A stretch of DNA of 64,000 nt from contig CAZLXB010000004.1 in assembly GCA_964563545.1 (NCBI GenBank), positions 1-64,000 on the forward strand, read 5' to 3'. A model generated the notes under the pieces. It was not told where the DNA came from. It did no database searches and saw only the letters and a program-made list of their open reading frames with translations. A program made the translations under genes and the position numbers. Source of the stretch: Casp-actino8 sp964563545 (GTDB lineage Bacteria > Actinomycetota > Acidimicrobiia > Acidimicrobiales > Ilumatobacteraceae). This document shows, one piece after another, positions 46,669-56,817 of the stretch (the first letter of the stretch is position 1; each line of letters starts with the position of its first letter).

Positions 46669-48028
46669 GGCGTCGGGTGAGCACTTCTCGGGGCAGGGTC
46701 TCGATGTCGCCACAACCCATCGAGATGCAGACGTCTCCGGGTTCGACCATGTCGTCGACCGCGGCGGCCAGCCCAGCACGATCCGGCACCCACCGGACCT
46801 CGGCGGCGGGATGACGCCGGCGAATCGCTTCGACGACCAACTCTCCCGTGACGCCGGGGATCGGACGAGTGCCAGAGGCGTAGATGTCGGTGATCACGAC
46901 CAGATCGGCGTCCACGAAGGCGTCGGCGTATTCCTCGCTCATGACCGCCATGCGGTTGAAACGATTCGGTTGGAACACCGCAACGACACGGTTCCAATCG
47001 CCTCGCGCGGCGGCGAGAACTGCCGCGATCTCTCGCGGCAGATGGGCGTAATCGTCGACGAACGTCACCCCATCGGCCGATCCGATCACGTCGAAACGGC
47101 GGCCCACCCCGGCGAAGTGCTCGATCGACTCGATGGCCCGGTCGATGTCGACTCCCGTGGCCGTCGCCAGAGCGAGAGCGCCGGTTGTATTGGCGACGTT
47201 GTGAAGTCCGCGCAACGGAATCGAAACGGTCCGGGAACCGAAGGTCGAAGCATCCACTCGGAAACTGGTCCGGCCGGAATCGGTCACCACATCGCTCCAG
47301 ACCACATCCGCGTTGGAGGAGCCGTACGTGGTGCTCGTGGGACGGGCGATCCGACGAAGAACCGGATCATCGGCGCAGAGAACCGTCGGCCCCTGAACTC
47401 CTTCCACGAATTCGGCGAACGAGGCGACGATGTTGTCGAAAGTCTCGAAGTGGTCGAGGTGGTCTTTGTCGACGTTGGTCACGATCGCCGCGTCGAGCGG
47501 AAGCAGCAGATGCGTTCCGTCGCTCTCGTCCGCTTCCACCACGAGGCGGTCCGAGCCCGTCCAGGCCGCGCCCGAACCGACATCGCGTACGTCACCGCCG
47601 ATGATGAAGCTCACATCGGTTCCGCTCGAGGAATACATCGCCCGCAACAACGACGACGTGGTGGTCTTGCCGTGGGTTCCCGCTACCCCGACCGCTGAGG
47701 CGCGAGCGCAGATGGACGCCAGCATCTCGGCCCGCGTCAACACCGTGATCCCGTTCGTACGGGCCGCCGACAACTCGATGTTGTCGCGTGGAACGGCCGA
47801 CGAGTGCGTGACGATTTCTCGGTCGGAAACCAGTCGCGCGTCGTGCCCGATCACCACACGGACACCGGCCTCGCGGACTCCGCGCAGAACGTCGGTCTCG
47901 CGAATGTCCGACCCGGTGACGTCGTGACCCATCTGGGCGAGCACGATGGCGATCGCACTCATGCCAGGTCCACCGACCCCCACTACGTGAAGACGTCGGG
48001 GGCGACTGATGTCGATACCGAGATTCAC
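46658..48028 (-). CDS. murC: UDP-N-acetylmuramate--L-alanine ligase
   Basis: Adds L-Ala to UDP-MurNAc. 456 aa from GTG 48028, which overlaps the murG stop as GTGA. N-terminal HVVGVGGPGMSAIA, P-loop GVAGTHGKTTTSSLL, and VVEADESDGT are present. Confidence 0.96.
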   Translation of the reverse strand: MNLGIDISRPRRLHVVGVGGPGMSAIAIVLAQMGHDVTGSDIRETDVLRGVREAGVRVVIGHDARLVSDREIVTHSSAVPRDNIELSAARTNGITVLTRAEMLASICARASAVGVAGTHGKTTTSSLLRAMYSSSGTDVSFIIGGDVRDVGSGAAWTGSDRLVVEADESDGTHLLLPLDAAIVTNVDKDHLDHFETFDNIVASFAEFVEGVQGPTVLCADDPVLRRIARPTSTTYGSSNADVVWSDVVTDSGRTSFRVDASTFGSRTVSIPLRGLHNVANTTGALALATATGVDIDRAIESIEHFAGVGRRFDVIGSADGVTFVDDYAHLPREIAAVLAAARGDWNRVVAVFQPNRFNRMAVMSEEYADAFVDADLVVITDIYASGTRPIPGVTGELVVEAIRRRHPAAEVRWVPDRAGLAAAVDDMVEPGDVCISMGCGDIETLPREVLTRRHGN

Positions 48029-49164
48029 CGGGACTCGACTCCGCTCGCGACATCGAGCACCAGGCTCGCCACGGCTCCACGTCGGTTCAGATCGCCGAGT
48101 CGATGGGCCTGCTCGCCGAGCGAGCGCAGACGGTTCCGATCCTGCCGAAGTTCGGACATGACCCGCACCAACGAGTCCGGCAAATTCGCGTCCGCGACGA
48201 GGATCGCGGCACCCTCGTCGGCCAACCACGCGACATTGGCGGTCTGATGATCGTCAGCCGCTCCCGACCACGGAACGAGGACCGCCGGCACGCCGGTGAC
48301 GGCCACTTCGGCCACGGTTCCCGCACCACCGCGGGCCACGAGGAGATCGGCTCCTGCGTACACCGCGGCCATGTCGGACTCATAGGCCACGAGGTCGTAT
48401 CCGATTCGGCGGTCGGGATCGGCCAGCAGGGACTTCATCGACTCGCGAACTCCCTCGACGAACCGCTCACCGGCGACGTGTCGGACATGGACTCCGGAAT
48501 CACCCGCGAATTCTCCCACGAAGGCGCGTACCGCATCGTTCAACGCCCCCGATCCGAGCGATCCACCCACGACCGCCACGAAGAAACTCTCGCGCGACAC
48601 ACCAAGTCGCTCGCGCGCGACTTGCGCATTCGCACTCCGGTCGACCTGGCGTATCGCGCGGCGAACCGGAGCTCCCGTGTGCACGGCTCTGGGCAACGTC
48701 GAGTCGGGGAACGCGACTGCCGACCTGGTCGCCCAACGGGCCGAAATCTCACTCGATCGCCCCGGTCGTCGGTCGTAACTGACGACGACGATGGGCACAC
48801 CGAGCGACCGGGCGGCCAACACGGCTGGAAGGGACGCGTATCCGCCGACACTGACCACGACGTCGGCTCCGAACTCGCGCAATAGACGTCGGGCACGGCG
48901 ACGCGCTGTGAGCAGACGGGGAACGAAGGCCGCGTTCCGTCGGATGTTCGCCAGCGAGAACGAGCGCTGCAAACCGCTCACGTCCAGAGTCTCGAGACGC
49001 AATCCGGCCTCCGGGACGAGACGCACCTCGATACCCCGCCGGGCTCCGATGTACAGGATGTCGCTCGGTGGAACACCGAGATCGGTGAGTGACTCGGCAA
49101 CGGCGAGCGCCGGCAGCACGTGGCCGGACGTTCCCCCGCCCGCCAGCACCACCCGCGCGGTCAT
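48025..49164 (-). CDS. murG: Lipid II synthase MurG (N-acetylglucosaminyltransferase)
   Basis: 379-aa peripheral membrane GT28 enzyme adding GlcNAc to lipid I. Glycine-rich loop VVLAGGGTSGHVLPALAVAE, and the C-terminal UDP-GlcNAc site ARGGAGTVAEVAVTGVPAVLVPW. ATG 49164 overlaps ftsW as ATGA. The acceptor-loop SYDRRPGRSS departs from the usual EQN-x-x-x-G motif. Confidence 0.95.
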   Translation of the reverse strand: MTARVVLAGGGTSGHVLPALAVAESLTDLGVPPSDILYIGARRGIEVRLVPEAGLRLETLDVSGLQRSFSLANIRRNAAFVPRLLTARRRARRLLREFGADVVVSVGGYASLPAVLAARSLGVPIVVVSYDRRPGRSSEISARWATRSAVAFPDSTLPRAVHTGAPVRRAIRQVDRSANAQVARERLGVSRESFFVAVVGGSLGSGALNDAVRAFVGEFAGDSGVHVRHVAGERFVEGVRESMKSLLADPDRRIGYDLVAYESDMAAVYAGADLLVARGGAGTVAEVAVTGVPAVLVPWSGAADDHQTANVAWLADEGAAILVADANLPDSLVRVMSELRQDRNRLRSLGEQAHRLGDLNRRGAVASLVLDVASGVESR

Positions 49165-50390
49165 CGGGGTCGGCGGGCGACGTTCATCAGCAGACCGGCC
49201 GCCGCCATGGAGACGACGAGCGAGCTACCACCAAAGGAGATGAACGGCAGGGTGAGACCCGTCACGGGCAAGATGCCTAGCACACCACCGATGTTGATCG
49301 CCGTCTGCACCAACAGCCAACAACCGATGCCGGCGGCGAGGAGATAGCCGAAGCGCTCGCGGCAGCTGATCGCCACTTGGAACGCGAAGTAGATCAAGAA
49401 CGCGAACAGCGTCAACACGCCGACCACGCCGAGAAGACCCATCTCCTCGGCGAGGATCGAGAAGATGAAGTCGCTGTGGGCCAAAGGCACGTAACCCCAC
49501 TTGCCCGTACCGGCTCCGATGCCAGTGCCCGTGAGTCCTCCGTTCGAGATGCTGATCCAGGCTTGGTACACCTGGTAACCGTCGGCTTCCCGGGTGCCGC
49601 GGATGTCGAGGAACGACGTGAAGCGCGCCATCTTGTCGGCATCGGTCAGCAGATAGAGGAACCCGAGGAGTCCACCGATCACCGAGAGACCGAGAAGGGG
49701 CTTCACCGGTGCACCGGCCAGGAACAGCACCGACAAACCGATGGCGCCGATCACGACGCACGTGCCGATGTCGCTCTGAATCACGGCGATGAACACCGCT
49801 CCGCCCACCCACTTCAGGTACGGAAGCAATCCGACCTTCCAGTCGGCCAGATTCTTCTCACGTCGGGTGAGAAGGTCGGCGCCATAGACGATGAGGAACA
49901 ACTTCATGAACTCGGCCGGCTGAACGTTGAAGGGGCCGACGATGAGCCACGCGTGCGCACCGTTGACCGAGCGACCGATCCCCGGAACGAAGGGCAACAA
50001 CATCATCACGATGCCGATGGCGGGCAATATGCGGGCGATGGTCGACAGATAGGTGAGACGGAGTCGATAGGCCACGAACATGACCACCGAACCGATGATC
50101 GCCCACATGAGCTGCTTACCGAAGAATCGCCAGGGCGACCGACCATTGTGGAACGAGACGATCGACGAAGCGGACAGGACCATGACGATGCCGAGGAGCA
50201 CCAAGGTGATGGTCACGGCCGCGATCACGTAGAGACCGAGCGGCTTGGGCGCCCGACTCACGTCTTCGCGGATGCGCGTCCGGCGCGACGAACCACTACG
50301 ACGACGACGTTGGGCCTGAACGAGCGCCTGGCGCCGACGATCAGCGATGGAATTCCCACCACGACGGGATCGGGAAACGGCAGCGGTCAT
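49161..50390 (-). CDS. ftsW: FtsW, SEDS family peptidoglycan glycosyltransferase
   Basis: 409 aa with about ten membrane helices after an Arg-rich cytoplasmic tail (1-45). SEDS hallmarks: GAHAWLIVGPFNVQPAEFMKL (catalytic-region signature) and GLTLPFISFGGSSLV. Works with FtsI as the septal synthase. ATG 50390 overlaps murD as ATGA. Confidence 0.95.
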   Translation of the reverse strand: MTAAVSRSRRGGNSIADRRRQALVQAQRRRRSGSSRRTRIREDVSRAPKPLGLYVIAAVTITLVLLGIVMVLSASSIVSFHNGRSPWRFFGKQLMWAIIGSVVMFVAYRLRLTYLSTIARILPAIGIVMMLLPFVPGIGRSVNGAHAWLIVGPFNVQPAEFMKLFLIVYGADLLTRREKNLADWKVGLLPYLKWVGGAVFIAVIQSDIGTCVVIGAIGLSVLFLAGAPVKPLLGLSVIGGLLGFLYLLTDADKMARFTSFLDIRGTREADGYQVYQAWISISNGGLTGTGIGAGTGKWGYVPLAHSDFIFSILAEEMGLLGVVGVLTLFAFLIYFAFQVAISCRERFGYLLAAGIGCWLLVQTAINIGGVLGILPVTGLTLPFISFGGSSLVVSMAAAGLLMNVARRPR

Positions 50391-51727
50391 GAACTGGCTC
50401 CGATCAACTCGCGGACACAACGGGCGAAATCTTCTCCCCGACGCGCATACCCGTCGTACCAATCGAAACTCGTGCAACCGGGAGACAAGAGAACGGTGTC
50501 TCCGGACACGGCGAGTGAACGAGCGATGGTCACCGCCTCCGACATCGTCGAAGCACGTTGCACCGGTCGCACACCGCGAAAGGCATCCGTCACTTCATCG
50601 GCGGCATCGCCGATGGCGACAACGGCGCGAACTCGAGGTGCTTCTTCGGCTATCTCGCTGAGGTCGAGGCCTTTGTTCCGACCACCGGCGATCAGGACGA
50701 CATCTTGAAAACCTCGCAACGCAGTCTTCACCGCGTGAGGTGTGGTGGCCTTCGAGTCGTCGAACCACCGGATACCGTCGGCTTCGGCCACGAACTCGAT
50801 GCGGTGGTGAGGCGCGGTGAACGTGCCGAGTGCTTCCACCACGCCGTGCGAATCCCCCAGTCCACTTTCGAGAACGAGCGCCGAAGCGCACAGCGCGTTC
50901 GTGAGGTCGTGCGGAAGACTCCGTGACATGGTCGACACCGATGTGATGGGACCGCGGGGCCCGTGCAGCACTCCGTCGGCGACCGAGTAGTCCGCCTTCT
51001 CGCGACCAAAGGTCACTCGTCGGCAAGCGGCCCGTCCGAGATGACGCATCACGACCGGGTCGCCCACCCACCCGATGGCGACGTCGGTGGTTCGAACGGC
51101 CGACCAGATTCGTGCCTTGGCCGACTCGTAGCTCGCCAGGGAATCGTGCCAGTCGAGGTGATCCGGTGCGAGGTTCAGCCAGGCCGAGGCCTCGGCGCGG
51201 AAGGTCGTGCAGAAGGCAAGCCGGAAACTGGTCGCCTCCACCACGAAACTGTCGACATCGTGATCGAGAGCCTCGACCATCGGCACCTCGGTATTGCCAC
51301 ACGCGACGGTTCTCCGCCCGGATGCCTTCAACATTGCAGCGGCGAGAAGTGTCGTCGTCGTCTTTCCATCCGTTCCGGTCACGGCGATGATCGGCCGTGG
51401 CCCTCCCGGTCGTTCGGATTCCCATTCGTAGGCGAGATCGAGTTCAGTGGCGACCCGACGATCGAGTGAACGGGCCAAACCGATCACAGCATGGGACTCG
51501 GGGACTCCGGGTGCCGGCGCGATCGTGCCCGCACTCCGTACGAGTTCTTCGAGCCGAGCGCTGGACGGAGCGAACTCGACGTCGACGCCCAGCGAATCGC
51601 CGAACTTTCGAAGTTCGGAACTCTCACGATCATCGACCGCCACCACGTCGAAACCGCGGTCGACCAAGGCCTTCACCATGGCCTGACCGGCGATCGCCAA
51701 TCCGTACACGAGCACTCGCTGGCTCAT
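50387..51727 (-). CDS. murD: UDP-MurNAc-L-alanine--D-glutamate ligase
   Basis: 446-aa Mur ligase adding D-Glu. P-loop VTGTDGKTTTTLLAA, C-terminal WFDDSKATTPHA, and LLSPGCTSFDWYDGYARRGEDF. ATG 51727 overlaps mraY as ATGA. Confidence 0.96.
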   Translation of the reverse strand: MSQRVLVYGLAIAGQAMVKALVDRGFDVVAVDDRESSELRKFGDSLGVDVEFAPSSARLEELVRSAGTIAPAPGVPESHAVIGLARSLDRRVATELDLAYEWESERPGGPRPIIAVTGTDGKTTTTLLAAAMLKASGRRTVACGNTEVPMVEALDHDVDSFVVEATSFRLAFCTTFRAEASAWLNLAPDHLDWHDSLASYESAKARIWSAVRTTDVAIGWVGDPVVMRHLGRAACRRVTFGREKADYSVADGVLHGPRGPITSVSTMSRSLPHDLTNALCASALVLESGLGDSHGVVEALGTFTAPHHRIEFVAEADGIRWFDDSKATTPHAVKTALRGFQDVVLIAGGRNKGLDLSEIAEEAPRVRAVVAIGDAADEVTDAFRGVRPVQRASTMSEAVTIARSLAVSGDTVLLSPGCTSFDWYDGYARRGEDFARCVRELIGASS

Positions 51728-52794
51728 CGCCCCACCTGATCGGCGATCCGGGTGAAGTCACCGATGAACATGGCGAGCGAACCGGCCACGCAGATTCCAC
51801 CGATGATCCAGAAGCGGATGATGACCGTGGTCTCGGGCCAACCGATGAGTTCGAAGTGATGGTGGATCGGAGTCATCTTGAAGAAGCGACGTCGCCGACC
51901 ACTCGCCCGGAAGATCGCCATCTGAATCGCGACCGAACCGGCCTCCATCACGTTGACCCCACAGATGAGGGGCAACAGGAAATGCGTGTTGGTGGCCACG
52001 GCGAGAAGGCCGAGCGCAGCACCGATGCCGAGGGCTCCGACATCACCCATGAAAATCCGCGCCGGGGCCGCGTTCCACCAGAGGAATCCTCCACAAGCGC
52101 CGGCGAACGCGGCTGCGAGTACGGCGAGGTCGAGCGGGTTCACCGTTCCCCCGGCCAGCACGCCGTAGATCTCGGGATTACGGAACGACCAATATCCGAT
52201 GATCGTGAACGCGAGGAATCCGAACAGGGCCGAACCGCCGGCAAGACCGTCGAGACCATCGGTCACGTTGACCGCATTGGTCGTGGCCCACATCATGAGG
52301 CCGGTCCACACGACCCACAACCACCACGGGATCTCCCACCCCGGCCAGTCGTAACGAGTGAACGACATCGTTTGAGAGATGTCGGTCCCGCTCGCCAGCA
52401 CCCAGGTGATCACACACGCCAAAGCGAGGGTGATGAGACCCTTCTTCTTCCAGAAGATGCCCCGGTTGTGTCCCTTGTTGACCTTGATGACGTCGTCGAG
52501 GAGACCCATTCCGGCCATCACGACGATGCCCACCCAGATGATGAGCGCCTGATTCGAGAAGGCGAGCCCGTCCCGAATATGGGCCACCACCCATCCGACG
52601 AACGCAGCGCCGAGAATGGCCAAGCCGCCCATGGTCGGTGTGCCCGACTTCTTCTTGTGATGTTCCGGGCCGTGGTCTTCCTTGCCGAGAATCGGCTGGC
52701 CCTTGCCACGACCGCGGAAGAAACCGATCAGGAAGCGTGTGGCGAAGAGCGACACGGCCATCCCGACCAAACCGGCGATCATCACGGCGATCAT
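51724..52794 (-). CDS. mraY: Phospho-N-acetylmuramoyl-pentapeptide transferase
   Basis: 356-aa ten-helix membrane enzyme forming lipid I on undecaprenyl phosphate. GTPTMGGLAILGA, NAVNVTDGLDGLAGG (catalytic aspartates) and FFKMTPIHHHFELIGWPE are diagnostic. ATG 52794 overlaps murE as ATGA; murF, usually between them, is not present. Confidence 0.97.
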   Translation of the reverse strand: MIAVMIAGLVGMAVSLFATRFLIGFFRGRGKGQPILGKEDHGPEHHKKKSGTPTMGGLAILGAAFVGWVVAHIRDGLAFSNQALIIWVGIVVMAGMGLLDDVIKVNKGHNRGIFWKKKGLITLALACVITWVLASGTDISQTMSFTRYDWPGWEIPWWLWVVWTGLMMWATTNAVNVTDGLDGLAGGSALFGFLAFTIIGYWSFRNPEIYGVLAGGTVNPLDLAVLAAAFAGACGGFLWWNAAPARIFMGDVGALGIGAALGLLAVATNTHFLLPLICGVNVMEAGSVAIQMAIFRASGRRRRFFKMTPIHHHFELIGWPETTVIIRFWIIGGICVAGSLAMFIGDFTRIADQVGR

Positions 52795-54242
52795 GCGCGC
52801 CCTCTCAATGCTTCACGGGCGACGACCCGATCGTCGAACGGCTCCACCGTAGTCCCGAAGGTCTGGGTGGTTTCGTGACCCTTGCCGGCGATCACGACGA
52901 CATCACCTTCGGATGCTCGGCCGATACCGAGCTGGATCGCGTCGGCCCGATCGACGTTCACTCCGATCAGCCGGTGCCGAAGGTGATCCGGAATCCCGGC
53001 GACGATCGCCGCATTGATCGACTTCGGATCCTCCGAACGCGGATTGTCGGACGTCACCACGACTTCGTCGGCCAGAGTCGCCGCGATCTCACCCATCAGC
53101 GGACGCTTGGCTTTGTCCCGGTCGCCACCGCAACCGAACACGACGATCACCCGACCGTTCGGGTTCGAATCGCGCGCCGACCGCAGGACCGCTGCGAGTC
53201 CGTCGGGGGTGTGCGCGTAGTCGACGAGCACCGAGAAGTTCTGGCCGTCATCGACGCTCTCGAACCGACCGGGAACGGGCGGGACCGAAGCCAGGCCCTC
53301 GACGACTGCGGCGGGGTCGATACCGATCTCACGGGCAACGGTGGCTGCGGCGAGCGAATTCGACACGTTGAACGAACCTCCGAGAGGAACCCGGATCTGC
53401 AGGCCCCGCCAGGCATACGAGTGCGACACGGCGGTGATTCGGAGGTCGGACACATCGGCCCGACCGTACGGAACGGTCGTGATTCCGCATTCGGCGGCGA
53501 GCCGCTCGCCGTAGACATCGTCGACGTTGACGACCGCGACGCCGGTGAACTCCGAGGAAAAGAGTCGCGCCTTGGCCGCAAAGTAGGCGTCCATCGTTCC
53601 GTGCAGATCGAGATGGTCGCGCGAGAGATTCGTGAAGACAGCGGCGGCGAACGACGTGCCGTCCACGCGGTGCAATTGCAGGGCGTGTGACGAGACCTCC
53701 ATGGCCACGCCCTTCACACCGCGGGCGACGCACTCGGCCAACGACTCCTGAAGGACCGGCGCCTCGGGAGTGGTGAAGCGCCCCGACAGTGTGCCCATGA
53801 CCTCGGTCGGCCAACCGGCGGCGCGCATGATCGAACCGATGAGAGCCGTCGTCGTGGTCTTCCCATTCGTACCGGTGACTCCCACCAACCGGAGGCGGGT
53901 CGACGGCATTCCCCAGATCGTCGCCGCCAGTCGGCCCATGGCCAGCCGGACGTCGCGCACGACGATCTGGGGAATGCGGGCGTCGACCGAGGGCAGCTGA
54001 CGGTCGACGAGAAGAGCTGCGGCGCCGGCGACTACCGCTTCGTTCGCGAAATCATGTCCGTCGTGTCGGAGGCCGGGAACGCAGCAGAAGAGATCGCCGG
54101 TCCGCACATCGCGCGAATCGCACGAGACTCCGGTGACGACGGCACCCTTGGCGCCCTCGACACCGACCAGCAGATCGTCACACGCCGGCGCGAGACGCTC
54201 GACCGCCATGGCGGTCGCCGAACGGGACAACGTCGCCATCAC
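52791..54242 (-). CDS. murE: UDP-MurNAc-tripeptide synthetase, meso-DAP type
   Basis: 483 aa from GTG 54242, or 482 from the following ATG 54239. P-loop GVTGTNGKTTTTALIG (121-136) and the amino-acid-selecting motif DNPR (399-402), which in the family indicates meso-diaminopimelate rather than lysine, so mDAP peptidoglycan is inferred. Starts 5 nt after the ftsI stop. Confidence 0.95.
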   Translation of the reverse strand: MMATLSRSATAMAVERLAPACDDLLVGVEGAKGAVVTGVSCDSRDVRTGDLFCCVPGLRHDGHDFANEAVVAGAAALLVDRQLPSVDARIPQIVVRDVRLAMGRLAATIWGMPSTRLRLVGVTGTNGKTTTTALIGSIMRAAGWPTEVMGTLSGRFTTPEAPVLQESLAECVARGVKGVAMEVSSHALQLHRVDGTSFAAAVFTNLSRDHLDLHGTMDAYFAAKARLFSSEFTGVAVVNVDDVYGERLAAECGITTVPYGRADVSDLRITAVSHSYAWRGLQIRVPLGGSFNVSNSLAAATVAREIGIDPAAVVEGLASVPPVPGRFESVDDGQNFSVLVDYAHTPDGLAAVLRSARDSNPNGRVIVVFGCGGDRDKAKRPLMGEIAATLADEVVVTSDNPRSEDPKSINAAIVAGIPDHLRHRLIGVNVDRADAIQLGIGRASEGDVVVIAGKGHETTQTFGTTVEPFDDRVVAREALRGRA

Positions 54243-54247
54243 CGCAC

Positions 54248-56245
54248 TCAGCCGGCCGCCGGCGGGCAGCCGTTGTCTCCGGGCGGCGGAACGATGCCGC
54301 GTTCTTGAATGGCGACCTGGGCGAGTTTGGCGAAGACCGGCGCCGCCGCGGTGCCACCGAAGCGGTCACGACTCGACGGATTCGGTTCGTCGATCGACAC
54401 GAGGATCGTCACCTTCGGGTCGGCTGCGGGAAGGAACCCGACGAAGGTCGCGAAGTAGGCGCGAGTCCCGTCCTCGGTCACGTACGTTCCGTTGTCCTGA
54501 ACCTTGTAGCCGGTTCCGGTCTTGCCGGCCACCGAGATGCCCTTGACCTGCGCGCGGGTACCGGTACCGACACAAACAACATCGGCGAGGATCTTGGCCA
54601 TCGTGTCGGCCGTGCTTTCGGAGATGACCCGATGGGTATCGCCGATGGGCGTCCCCCAGATCACACCCTTGTCGTCGATCGTCGAGCGAATGAGTCGAGG
54701 AGCGACGTAGACGCCGCCGTTGGCCACGGCGTTCACCGCCGAGACGAGTTGCAGCGACGTGGCCGAAAAGCCGTAGCCGTAGGTGATCGTGGCCTTTTCC
54801 GAGCCACGGAACTGATCGGCGTCACGAAGCGAGCCGGCGCTCTCACCGGGGTACTCGAGCCCGGTCATGTGTCCGAATCCGAATTCGTCGAGATAGTCGT
54901 GCAAGCCATCGACACCGATCGACTCGGCCGCCATCATCGTTCCGATGTTCGACGAGTGGACCAGGATGTCGTGCAGGGTCATCGGTTCGACGTCGTGGGG
55001 ATAGGCGTCTTTGATCGTGTATTCGTAGTCGGTTCCCTTGTCGAACACGAAGAAACCGGGAACTTGATACGTCGTCGACGGCGTGGCTTCACCGGAGTCG
55101 ATCGTGGCGGCCACGCTGAAGATCTTGGCCACTGAACCCGGTTCGTGGGCCTCGACGGCGGCGAGGTTGCCACTCGTCACTTCCACGACGCCCTGATCGT
55201 TGCGACGCACACTGGAGATCGCCAAGACCTCGCCACTCGCGGTGTCGAGGACGATCGCGTTCCCACCCTTGGCGACGAGTTCTTCGACTCGTTGCACGAG
55301 TGCCTGCTCCACCTGGAACTGCATCGATCGGTCGATCGTGAGAACGAGATCCGTTCCGGGTCGGGCTGCTTCGACGATCTTGGTCCCTCCGGGCATCGTG
55401 CGCCCCGAGTGGTTGGTCTCGCGCACCATGGTGCCGTCCTGACCGCGGAGGACTTTCTCGTACTGCAACTCGAGCCCGGCGGCGCCTTCGCCGAAGGGGT
55501 CGGTTCGTCCGATGACGTTGCGGGCCAGACCGCCGGCCACCTGCTCGCGCTTGGGCTCGGTCACACCTTCGATTCCGGCGAGGTTGAGCGACAGGATGGC
55601 CTGGGCGACCTCCTCATCGACGAACCGCTGCACGTACACGAACGTCTTCGAGCGGTCCGAGATCGAGTCGGCGAGTTCGGTCTCGGCGATCGCGTCGATG
55701 CCGAGCATCTGGGCCAGCACGTGGGCGGTGGCAACCGGATCGGCGATCGCCTGCGGATTGGCGTAGATGGAAGTGGCGGGAACGGTGATCGCCATCTCGT
55801 TGCCGTCGCGATCGAAGATCGTCCCCCGGTCAGCGGCCACCGTCAGATACACCTCGCGTTGTGCCGTTCCCTCGGCCCGCAACCGAGTACCGCTGAAGAA
55901 CTGGAGGTTCACGAGCTGGAGCACGAAGGCGATGAAGACCGCCATCACGATCACGAACGCCGCCTGCACCCGACGTCGAGGAGATCCGGATTTCCAGCCC
56001 TTGAACGGAAGGTGGCTCGCCGCACGTCGTCCCGATGTGCGCTTCGCGCGATCGACCCGCGGACGCGTCCTGGTGGCCGCCGAGGCCGCGCGCGACGATG
56101 CGGAGCGGGACGTCGACGACCGCGCCGATGTCGAGCGTGATCGTGTCGAGCCGGACGTCGCACGCGACGATGTCGAACGAGTCGTGCGTGCCCGACTCGA
56201 TGCGGAGCGGCTGCTCGGGGTCGACCGACGGGAATCACGACTCAT
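54248..56245 (-). CDS. ftsI: FtsI/PBP3 septal transpeptidase with Arg/Ser-rich N-terminus
   Basis: 665 aa. Residues 2-62 are almost only Arg, Ser, Thr and Ala, then a basic stretch and one transmembrane helix (about 94-116). Dimerisation domain follows, then transpeptidase: active-site S371-V-A-K, SSN 431-433, and K575-T-G. A PASTA domain is absent. It crosslinks septal peptidoglycan with FtsW. ATG 56245 overlaps the ftsL stop as ATGA; a longer frame of 877 aa lies in ftsL and is rejected. Confidence 0.95.
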   Translation of the reverse strand: MSRDSRRSTPSSRSASSRARTTRSTSSRATSGSTRSRSTSARSSTSRSASSRAASAATRTRPRVDRAKRTSGRRAASHLPFKGWKSGSPRRRVQAAFVIVMAVFIAFVLQLVNLQFFSGTRLRAEGTAQREVYLTVAADRGTIFDRDGNEMAITVPATSIYANPQAIADPVATAHVLAQMLGIDAIAETELADSISDRSKTFVYVQRFVDEEVAQAILSLNLAGIEGVTEPKREQVAGGLARNVIGRTDPFGEGAAGLELQYEKVLRGQDGTMVRETNHSGRTMPGGTKIVEAARPGTDLVLTIDRSMQFQVEQALVQRVEELVAKGGNAIVLDTASGEVLAISSVRRNDQGVVEVTSGNLAAVEAHEPGSVAKIFSVAATIDSGEATPSTTYQVPGFFVFDKGTDYEYTIKDAYPHDVEPMTLHDILVHSSNIGTMMAAESIGVDGLHDYLDEFGFGHMTGLEYPGESAGSLRDADQFRGSEKATITYGYGFSATSLQLVSAVNAVANGGVYVAPRLIRSTIDDKGVIWGTPIGDTHRVISESTADTMAKILADVVCVGTGTRAQVKGISVAGKTGTGYKVQDNGTYVTEDGTRAYFATFVGFLPAADPKVTILVSIDEPNPSSRDRFGGTAAAPVFAKLAQVAIQERGIVPPPGDNGCPPAAG

Positions 56246-56817
56246 GGCTTGCCTCCGACGATCGACTTGAACTCTCCGTAAGCCGCGAAGGGATCGGCCG
56301 ACGTCTCGAGCAGGTCCGGGTCGAGACCACCGGTCGAGACGAGAACCTGGGCCACCGTGATCGGGTCGACCGAAGTGAAATCGGCACCCTTGCCCGGTTC
56401 CATTCCGAGCGACATTGCGTTGGCCTCGAGTCGACTCGGCTCCCGAAGTCTGGATCGCTCGATGCGCAGGGCGTTGTAGCGATCCCGTTCGGCTCGGATC
56501 TGCGATTCGATGCGGTCGATTCGCATCTGACGTTCCGCGATCCGCGTCTGGAAGGAAACGACGGCGAGCATCACCATGACCAGAACGATCACCACCGTCA
56601 GAACGGTGAGGACGATCCGTCGACTCGAACGACTGGCCGACTTGTCGGCCACTGCCTTGGCGATCTTCGACGACGGGTGCTTCTTGGTCGAGACCTTCTT
56701 GGGAACAGGGCGCGGACGATTGGACCGCCGTTGTTCGGCCCCTCTGGTGGTCACCTGACGCGGAGTCGCCGGGCGGGCCGACGGCGTGCGCGGCGCGGAC
56801 TTCAGTGCGCGAGCCAT
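56242..56817 (-). CDS. ftsL: FtsL-like septum formation protein
   Basis: 191 aa: long basic Pro/Lys/Arg-rich cytoplasmic part (1-66), one transmembrane helix (about 67-89) and an extracytoplasmic coiled coil (RIAERQMRIDRIESQIRAER). Between rsmH and ftsI, the invariant position of ftsL. ATG 56817 overlaps rsmH as TGATG. Assigned by topology and location, since FtsL sequences are poorly conserved. Confidence 0.85.
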   Translation of the reverse strand: MARALKSAPRTPSARPATPRQVTTRGAEQRRSNRPRPVPKKVSTKKHPSSKIAKAVADKSASRSSRRIVLTVLTVVIVLVMVMLAVVSFQTRIAERQMRIDRIESQIRAERDRYNALRIERSRLREPSRLEANAMSLGMEPGKGADFTSVDPITVAQVLVSTGGLDPDLLETSADPFAAYGEFKSIVGGKP

